This document shows positions 56,665-64,000 of a DNA stretch of 64,000 nt, piece by piece. Under the pieces are notes generated by a model. The model worked only from the letters and a program-made list of their open reading frames with translations. It was not told the DNA's origin and made no database searches. Numbering within the stretch: the first letter of the stretch is position 1; the number at the start of each line of letters is the position of its first letter. Source of the DNA: Raphanus sativus (taxonomy: Eukaryota; Streptophyta; Magnoliopsida; Brassicales; Brassicaceae); contig NC_079512.1 of NCBI RefSeq assembly GCF_000801105.2, positions 33,869,848 to 33,933,847 of the forward strand, written 5' to 3'. Made by a program: the position numbers and the translations under genes.

Positions 56665-58784
56665 TGTAATTTTACATGTTTGAGACCGAATCGTTTGTTC
56701 CAAAGTTAAATAATAGTGTTATGTAATTTGAGAATGTCTCAAAGCTTATAAGAAAATATTATGATAAACAAAAATGACTACATAATACAAATATGCGGAT
56801 ATTTTACAAGGCATGCACATCATCTGGGCAATCTATGACATACACATCAATGGATAAGCTAAATTACAATTTAGGTAAATTATCTAATAAATAATTTGAA
56901 ATCTATGCTTATAAAGTTATTCTATCCTTTTCCTCCTGCTACAACACTTTGTCTCTTTTAGAATGCTATGTCAGCATCTGTTTTTACACAAGAAATTGTC
57001 AGGTTTAAGATTATTTTTTAGGCTAGATTTATTATTTCATGTGACATGATAATGGCTGTAAAATGATGAAATAATTTTTCAAAACTTTGGGTTTCAGTTA
57101 CATAACTAAATGTTTTTGTATTAGAACCATTGCATTTACACATGTTTTCCTTTTAAAAGTTATATATTCTAATGAGAAATATTATACTAATGTATAATTT
57201 TCCACATTAGATGTGATATCAGGATGGATAAACCCAGTAATTCGACCTTTTATATACAACAATAGTTATATTTAAGTGAGAGCACTATAATTGTAAATTA
57301 GTATCTAAGTTAAAACTAAAATAGTTTAATAATATATGCTGAGTTGATTTTGAGAACAAAGAGGCTAATGAAAAATTAGTCAAAAGCTATAAAAATAGAA
57401 TTAACAAAAATAATTATTTAATGAATATACATAAAATAGTTCAATAATATAAAAGTTCCAATAATAATAGAAAACTTCTGTAAAAAAGGATAAAATCTAC
57501 TTTTGATAACTTTTTGGTTTCATAAAGTTAAAAACATTAACAAGAAAATAATTGAAAATCCCAACACAAATTAACATGTAATCAGAACAAAAATTGCAAA
57601 AATAAATAGTTGTCAAAATATAATATGATATAATAAATAACAATAAATATAAACACAAAGTAAATTATTAAATTCTAAATAAACGTAATTCCTTACAAAA
57701 ACATTAATATACTGATCCCATAAAAAAATTTAAACATAAATTTAATATTGATATAATAGTAAAAAAATATGTTGGTACAGTATAAAAAGAAATGCAAAAT
57801 AATAAATTGACAAAAAATATAAATATAAAGAAAAATAGATGACCTAAAATAAAACAAATATATTAAAAACCTAACCTGTAAAAAACAAAACATAACCATA
57901 ATAAATTATTTTAACAATCACATTAAAAACCTCACTTAATTAAATTAAGGATGAATATTTTACCTACATAATATAAAAATATTGTTAAAAACATAAACAA
58001 ATATTAAAATACTTAATTAAAACAGATAAAACAAATAAAACTTGAGAAACACAACTGAGAAAGCGTTTGGTGTGTAGAAATGGAACTATATCTAACACAA
58101 AAAACTTACAATATAAACAGTTAGACTTCAGATCAGATGTCAAAAAATGTAACTTCCAAATCAAACATTATACTACATATTAACCGAAATCCGCCCATAG
58201 CGATATAAGCTGTCCCATATATAGGGAAATTCATCTATGATTCAGATAATTACAATTTATAAAGAGGTTTTTTATGTTCTAATTTTCAGATTTATTTACG
58301 GTATATACAGTGTTTTATTTTTATTTTAATTTTCAAACAAAATATATAAATTTTTTTCCCATTTCCTAATATGTTCTATTGTCTGAATTAGCTTTTACCA
58401 AAAATCAAATAAGAAGAATATATGAACAAAAATTCATTAACATTTAAATTCAGATTAATCTATAAACTAAAATTTCAAATGTCGTTTCTTCTATATAGTG
58501 TTTATATAGTACTTAACAATATAAGTATATTCTCTAAACAAAATATCAATTTTACTTTATATTTAAATTTCAACTAAACTAACTTGGTACGACTATTGAC
58601 TTTTTATTCTACTTTTATTAAATCGATTAGTCACAACCAATTATGCTATTCCACTTTAAGTAAGCAATTTCAACATATTTTTATTTTTATAATATATTTT
58701 ATTTACTAAGACCATAAAATGAATTACAAATTTATGTAAAAATAAAATATACAAACCCGGCGCGTAGCGCCGGAATACCACTAG

Positions 58785-58980
58785 TACAATATATAGTACA
58801 AGTTTTATATATCCTGCCAAATCCTCAGTTCCAAATCATTTTATGTTATATATAATATACATTTACAAGTTTTTTGTTTCTGTCTTTATTCTCACAATTA
58901 GATTACAAAACGAGGAATAACCAAAACAGAGGGCAGCTTATAAGAGAACTGGATATCCCTCTTGGAAGGAGAGAAAAGAG
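58785..58980. other. CASP-like gene promoter remnant
   Basis: Only 196 bp separate the Helitron 3' end from the CASP-like ATG. TATATATA-like strings at 58809 and 58849 are possible TATA boxes. No other feature. Confidence 0.45.
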
Positions 58981-60066
58981 ATGGTGAGGTTGAGAGAAAC
59001 AGAAGTGATCCTGAGACTCTGTATCGTCTTTCTTCTTATACTCACTTCTATTCTGATTGGTTTGGATTCTCAGACCAAAGATATTGCTTATATCCACAAG
59101 AAAGTCACTTTCAGATACTTGTTTGCTCTGGAGTAAGTCCATTTTCCTTTATATTATCAATTATATAGATTTATATGTATAATTAACAATCAATATCTCC
59201 ATAAAAGATTAATATCAAGAGTTTATTTCTAGAAAATCTGCAAATTAAACCAGCACTGACAACATTTCATATGTACTACTATTAAAACTCACCCGAAAAC
59301 ATGATGGGTCTTTATACCCATTACAGTATTTATCAGATTTAAGTTTATATGTGCGCTGACAAGAAGAATTTTTTCAAAGTTAGTGGAAGAAGCATCTTGT
59401 TATTTTTTTCTACTAAATCTGCGTGGCAGTGTGCCTTTTTGTACTGTGATGAGGACTGCTACTTTCACTTTTTTTTTGTATAACAAATGTTCTTAGTACA
59501 TTCTCCTTTTTTTTTGCCAAAATCATTCTCCTCTTACAAAAAGCTATAAGTTATCTTATTATCATATGTTTGTGTGTTGTTTATGATTTCTAATTCAGGG
59601 TTGAGTTGTACATAAATGCTGTGGTTGCTGCATATAATATCGTTCAGTTAGGATTTGGTTGGTACGGTGTTGCACAAAAAAACTCCAATTCTAAATGGCT
59701 CTCTTACCTCTTGGATCAGGTATACATACTAACTCTTTTGATTTATAGTATCTTTAATTATGCTATATGCGTGTGTGTGTGTACGCGCATGATATTAGTT
59801 TCGAAATGAAATAGACGGCGGTGTACGTGGTGTTCGCCGGGGCATCTGCGGCGGCACAACACTCATTGCTTGTGGTGACTGGTTCGAAGGAGCTTCAGTG
59901 GATGAAGTGGTGCTACAAGTTCACAAGGTTCTGCTTTCAGATCGGAAGTGCAATTATCTTAAACTACATCGCAGCGGTGCTCATGATCATCCTCTCCTTC
60001 ATCTCCTCCTTCAGTCTCTTCCGCCTCTATTCCCCTAAACGTTATTTTCAGTTTAAGTCCTCTTAA
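58981..60066 (+). CDS. CASP-like membrane protein (174 aa)
   Basis: Four-span membrane protein of the CASPL (MARVEL-related) family, scaffold relatives of Casparian-strip proteins. Three exons: 58981-59132, 59599-59719, 59815-60066; total 525 nt in frame. TM1 VILRLCIVFLLILTSILIGL; TM2 about YINAVVAAYNIVQLGFGWY; TM3 TAVYVVFAGASAAAQHSLLV; TM4 GSAIILNYIAAVLMIILSFI. The basic residue in TM1 (R at VILRLCI) and the acidic residue at the start of exon 3 region (LLDQ) are the paired charges kept in the family. The C-terminus FRLYSPKRYFQFKSS is short, cytosolic. By synteny this is At4g25830 (CASPL2C-type). The promoter has been shortened by Helitron insertion 196 bp upstream; intron 1 (59133-59598) includes a Helitron 5'-like relic at about 59274. 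Confidence 0.88.
59270..59360 (+). mobile_element. Helitron 5'-end relic in CASPL intron 1
   Basis: TACTACTATTAAAACTCACC at 59274-59293 matches the common 5' start of Brassicaceae Helitrons; no 3' hairpin with CTAG end was found within the intron. Presumably a truncated insertion. Confidence 0.4.
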
Positions 60067-60192
60067 TTATTTACTAGGTTAAATCCTTTTCTTGATCTAA
60101 AATAATGTTGATTAATGCGAAGAATATGATTATTGTTCGTCTCTAAATTATAATTCTGTATCTTTAAGTAAATGCAAAATTTACTTACATAA

Positions 60193-61191
60193 ATATCGTT
60201 AGTCCTGCCACTCAAATAACCTCTCTCTAGAAAAGCTCTGTCTTCTCTCCTTGCCTCCGATCAAAATATCTGTTGTCTGACCGACGTTGGTTGGCTCTCT
60301 TAGCAACGGCGTCGGTCGGATCTTGTTTATTTCTTTGCTCTGTTTCCTTTTTAGTTTGTTTATATCCTTTTGATCAAGCTTTGCTTTTAAAAATTTCAAT
60401 TCTAGATCTGGATCGATTCCGTGAGAGTGGTTCTTTGGGTTGTGGTTTGGTTGCATCCATTCTGAGACCTCGCTTCATTGCTATTGTTGATTATCCTTGG
60501 CTTTAGGTCATCGGATCTGAGATCTAGGGTTTCTTGGTCTGCTCCGCCTCTTTCTCCATGTTAATCCTCTCTAGTTTCGCCGGTGTTATTGTCAGCGCTG
60601 TTGGTGAAGAAAACGGGTTCAGGAGGAACGCTCATCCTTGAATCGTTGCAACGGTTCGGTTATCTCGTTTGCCGGTTTCTTCTTCTGTTACAGAGGATCT
60701 CCGGCTTCTTTCTTTGGATGTGGAGCTTATGCTCTTTGATCATCTCGTCGTTTGGAAGTCGTCAGGTAAAAGAAAGGTCTTCTCTGAGACTTCCTTGGAG
60801 TTCCAGTTCGGTTTGGCTCAGGGCTCCTATTGTGGGTTAGTGTGGGTTGGAGCATTAATAAGAGTCTTGCGTTTGGTCTCCATCAATAATTACGACTTGG
60901 GAAGGTGGTGTTCCTTCATGTCCTCCTTATCCCGTTTGTTCTTAGCCTTTTAGTTGCTGTTTGTGGTTAGATCTGAACTGTATTTTTAAAGTATTAGCTT
61001 GTATGACTGTTTATAGTTTCTGGGGACTTGTTCTTTGTCCGCCTGCTTAGTCTCTAGGGAAGTTTCTGTATTCCGCTAGCTGTTGTCTCCGGGGGCTTTG
61101 TAGGCTCGCTGGCTTTGTTATTCTACCTTGTAATGTTGTTATGAATCAATGAATTTCACCGAGGAAAAAAAAAAAAATATATCGTTAGTCC
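60193..61191 (+). mobile_element. Poly(A) non-LTR retroposon C (about 0.97 kb) with 13-bp TSD
   Basis: Body 60206-61178, with perfect 13-bp direct repeats ATATCGTTAGTCC at 60193-60205 and 61179-61191, and a 13-A tail at 61165-61177 preceded by ATGAATTTCACCGAGG. Plus-strand orientation. It is GC-richer than its surroundings, with several 77-94 codon ORFs but no known domain, and stops throughout. It lies 127 bp after the CASP-like stop codon. Confidence 0.85.
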
Positions 61192-61522
61192 ATTGCCTGA
61201 GAAAATAGGTGTGTACGTAGTAGTCTATTTCTCTATTTACTGGAACTGGGGCCTATTGTGGTCCTTGGATTATTGATATATATATATATATATATATACT
61301 AGGGCCTAAACACGAACTTACTGGACTTGAGGCCAGAGGTGGACCTGATAAAGATCCCAACATCTATATATTTCATGTATAAGATTTTAAATTAGATTTT
61401 GCATTAGAAAAATGGTAGATTATCAATTATGAATTTCATTGGCAAAACAAAATATGAATACATCCTGGATACATGAGGAATGCGAAGAGAGTTTTTTTTT
61501 TGTCCACGTTTCCTTTCCAATT
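61192..61522. other. Spacer with TA microsatellite
   Basis: About 330 bp, containing a (TA)n run at 61276-61299. No other feature. Confidence 0.5.
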
Positions 61523-62289
61523 TGAAATTATGATTATTTAGTGGGGGTTATTGGATCATGTACTTTAATGGATTTATAAATCTTTCCTGCAGTTTGAAAT
61601 CCTTGGTAAATCCAATGATTTTAAAATCAGACAATTAATTTTAAAACAAATCAGATGAACTTCAAAATCAAATCAATGGATTATCGTAAATCAACCAAAT
61701 GAATTTGTAGTAGTTTTAGTTTGTGATAAAGTTAATAAATATAAAATATATCTTTTTCATTTTTTTCTTTTATGTTCTCAAATTCTGGTTTTGGTTACAA
61801 GAAGTCAAGAACTTTTTCATCATTATTATTTTTTTCATCATCAAATTTTTTTTTCTTTGGGTTATTTGTAAAAATGTAATTAAAAATATTATTTTTAAAC
61901 TAGAAAATATGATATTAATAATAGTGATTATAGAATCTAGAACATGCAAGTTGGTTTGGGGAAACTTGAGTGGTGATTATAGAATGAAGAAAACTAATAA
62001 TACAAATCCAACCAAATAACAAGGTTTAATTCAATATTTGTTTCTTTGTATTTTGGTCTTAAAAATATTTATAAATCCATTAAAATCCAATTTCAAATCA
62101 AATCCTTAAACAAATCACTGCTATTGAATAACACATGATTTTGAAATCTATTTTAAAATTATAGAACCAATAACACTGAATTTGACTTGATTTTTAAATT
62201 TATTTTAAAATCATAAAATCAATAACACTAGATTTACATATGAATTTTAAAATCATAGAACCAATAACACTGAAATTATGATTATTTAG
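61523..62289. mobile_element. Unclassified element (729 bp) with 19-bp flanking repeat
   Basis: Body 61542-62270, with perfect 19-bp direct repeats TGAAATTATGATTATTTAG at 61523-61541 and 62271-62289. The left end TGGGGGTTATTGGATCATG and the right end in reverse complement GTGTTATTGGTTCTATG share the TTATTGG inverted core. The right subterminal region repeats ACCAATAACACT-like units three times (about 62165-62270). The interior is AT-rich; the 98-codon ORF at 61723-62019 is low-complexity Phe/Ile. The length of the flanking repeat is too long for most DNA transposons. Confidence 0.6.
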
Positions 62290-62520
62290 AATAATATCGT
62301 TTGCTTCCTAAAGATTGTGCAACAAACCAATGATTCAAAGTTCTCAAACTATCTGTCATATCTTTTCACAATTATAATTTATAATCCAAAATTAATTGAA
62401 ATTATTAGGCACCACCTAATATAATATGCAACTAATTTCAACATTATTGTGTTACCCCAAACACACAAAATTGCAAAGATAAAAACGTCTTTCGTTTTAA
62501 AGCTATTACTATAATGAACA

Positions 62521-63235
62521 CTAGATTTTGACCCGCCCTTAAAGAGGGCGGGTATATTTTTTTTTGGAAAATTATTTTATATAATAAAAATTATGATTTT
62601 TTATAAATTATATATTTAACTTTTTATGAAATTTATCTTAAATTTACTTATATGACTTATTTTTTATTTTTAATATGACTAAATTTTAGAAGACTCTAAA
62701 TAATTCTAACACATAATATGATTTTATTTATTTAAACCGAAGTTAAACTTATTTTACACTGCTTTTTTAATTTAAATAAAATATTTTATCTTCAACACTT
62801 TTGTATTGAAATTTTCATTTGTGCGTTTCAAAACATTTTCTATAATTTTATTAAGTTTAGTCTATGTGATTTAGTTTTTATTTTAAATGAAACTATTTTC
62901 TAAAGTAGTTGAGATAATTGAGACTTGTATTATGATTTTGTTTATTTAATCATTTTTTATTTCAACTTGATTTTATTTTAAAGTTTCATTTAATAAATAA
63001 TTTCAAATAATTAATAATGTGAAAGATTTTTTGGAAAGGTATGGTGCAAACATTTAGGAAATAAAATTTTCAAAAATGCTAAGAACTGCATTATATTAAA
63101 TAATCTTTAATGTAATTGCAAAATAATGACTTTTGATTGGTTGCAAATAATGCTGGAAAAAAGGTACATGCAATTTTTGTAGTTACTTAGAAATTTCAGG
63201 GGCAGATTCATAAATAGTCGTTTGCTTTAATAGTA
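62521..63235 (-). mobile_element. Helitron (about 0.7 kb, non-coding)
   Basis: The 3' terminus on the left is CTAG at 62521-62524, with the hairpin ACCCGCCCTTAAAGAGGGCGGGT (62531-62553; 23 bp, arms only partly matched) just inside and A before. The 5' end reads TATACTATTAAAGCAAACGA on the element strand near 63234, merging into a (TA)n run (63233-63259), so the precise boundary is uncertain. Confidence 0.65.
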
Positions 63236-63259
63236 TATATATATATATATATATATATA

Positions 63260-64000
63260 ACTTATATATTTATTTATTTATTTAAGGACCACTTGGTATC
63301 ATATATAAGAATATATCTATCTATAATTTGAAAGTACGGAATCGTTTTTTTTTTGATAAAATTATTAACCCATTTGTTAGCTCACAATATAAATAAAAAA
63401 TGTATTTGTAAGACCCGTTTGTATTTGATACATAAGTTGCTGACAAAAAAAAGAAAAAACAAATCTACTCATTAATTATAGATTCATTTTAGAAAGTCAA
63501 ATTTATTTTAAAATTTTAAATATTGATTTTTAAATAATTTAAAATTTATGTAAAATTATAATTTAAGCGTATATATTTAGTAAATATATGTAATATTGAT
63601 TTAGAAAATAATTATTTCTATGATCTTATAATATGTGTCAATATTATGAGTAGTGGTAATATTTTTTAAAATAGTTTGTTTAAAGTTTATAATTTATTTA
63701 TTAAATGTGATCTTTGTATTTTAAAAAAAAAATTAAAATAAACATTTATGTGGTTATTTAAATGATAATTCCAACATATATAAATATTTAAAATATTGAA
63801 ATTTTCTTCACGTAGTTTTTAATTATAAATTAATTTCATATGATAAAATAATTTTAAGTTTGGAAAATAGATCAAAATAATTATACAACAAACAAATCAA
63901 TCCTAAAACTAAGGGCTAGTTAAAATATGAGATTATATTGTTATTTAAGAAAGCTTAAAACTAAATATTGTTGAATTAAATATATTTCTTTAGGATTAGT
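63260..64000. other. AT-rich intergenic sequence to the window end
   Basis: About 740 bp of very AT-rich sequence with no ORF, paired repeat or gene recognised. Confidence 0.4.

Larger units (their letters stand above)
53892..58784 (+). mobile_element. Helitron (about 4.9 kb) with captured gene exons
   Basis: The 5' terminus TCTATATATATAAAGTTGCC at 53892 follows an A. The 3' terminus is CTAG at 58781-58784 followed by T, preceded by the hairpin CCGGCGCGTAGCGCCGG and ATACCA; no target duplication. The pair restores an AT insertion site. The interior holds an OB-fold exon (54391-54517), an LRR exon (about 55634-55740), an inverted-repeat MITE (56300-56664) and long AT-rich stretches. No Rep/helicase ORF. 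The element may be composite. Confidence 0.75.

Noticed and set aside
61723..62019. 98-codon + ORF
   Set aside because: Low-complexity Phe/Ile/Lys translation inside an AT-rich mobile element.

Overview
The window is plant nuclear DNA from a Brassicaceae species, most likely Brassica or a close relative. The evidence is that intron-bearing plant genes run in the same order as the Arabidopsis chromosome 4 block from about At4g25680 to At4g25830, at high but not Arabidopsis-level protein similarity. AGI names and family assignments are recalled from memory; no search was run. Intergenic DNA is AT-rich and packed with short transposons. No CRISPR, rRNA or clear tRNA gene was seen.

Genes, left to right: the 3' end of a PPPDE-peptidase-like gene (2-253, +); a small NST1-like coiled-coil protein with a likely conserved-peptide uORF (583-1368, -); plastid beta-carotene hydroxylase BCH1 (7 exons, 4292-6169, -); glutaminyl-peptide cyclotransferase QC (11 exons, 8722-11075, -); ribosomal protein eS10 (5 exons, 12528-13691, -); ABCG4-type half transporter (16700-18430, -); GLUTAMINE DUMPER GDU2 (24181-24597, +); a DUF676-type lipase (10 exons, 27202-29257, -); two convergent CAP/PR-1 proteins (30843-31457, + and 36533-37722, -); CBP60d calmodulin-binding protein (8 exons, 40227-42679, +); two XTH cell-wall enzymes (43726-45235 and 49699-50943, +); and a CASP-like membrane protein (3 exons, 58981-60066, +). 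These are neighbours by descent, not an operon. Two genes expected from Arabidopsis (an F-box gene between BCH1 and QC, an FtsJ methyltransferase between QC and eS10) are absent, as expected after fractionation of a polyploid genome.

Mobile DNA is the other half of the story. I could place ends for six Helitrons: 19315-20798, 31976-about 34679, 34708-36329, 38066-38732, 53892-58784 and 62521-about 63235. One carries decayed BUBR1/Mad3 exons and one carries an OB-fold (RPA-like) exon plus an LRR exon. There is a young, gag-only Copia-type LTR retrotransposon (45615-48848) with an intact 661-codon gag and no pol. Three poly(A) retroposons of 0.8-1.1 kb have perfect 13-19 bp target duplications (6771-7839, 51724-52537, 60206-61178). 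There are four hAT-like elements, one of them nested in another, plus Harbinger-like and Mariner-like MITEs, a long hairpin element, and an unclassified element with a perfect 19-bp flanking repeat.

The points most worth following are the gag-only LTR element, the Helitron with BUBR1 exons, the retroposon trio, the 43-aa uORF, and the Helitron whose 3' end lies 196 bp upstream of the CASP-like start codon.
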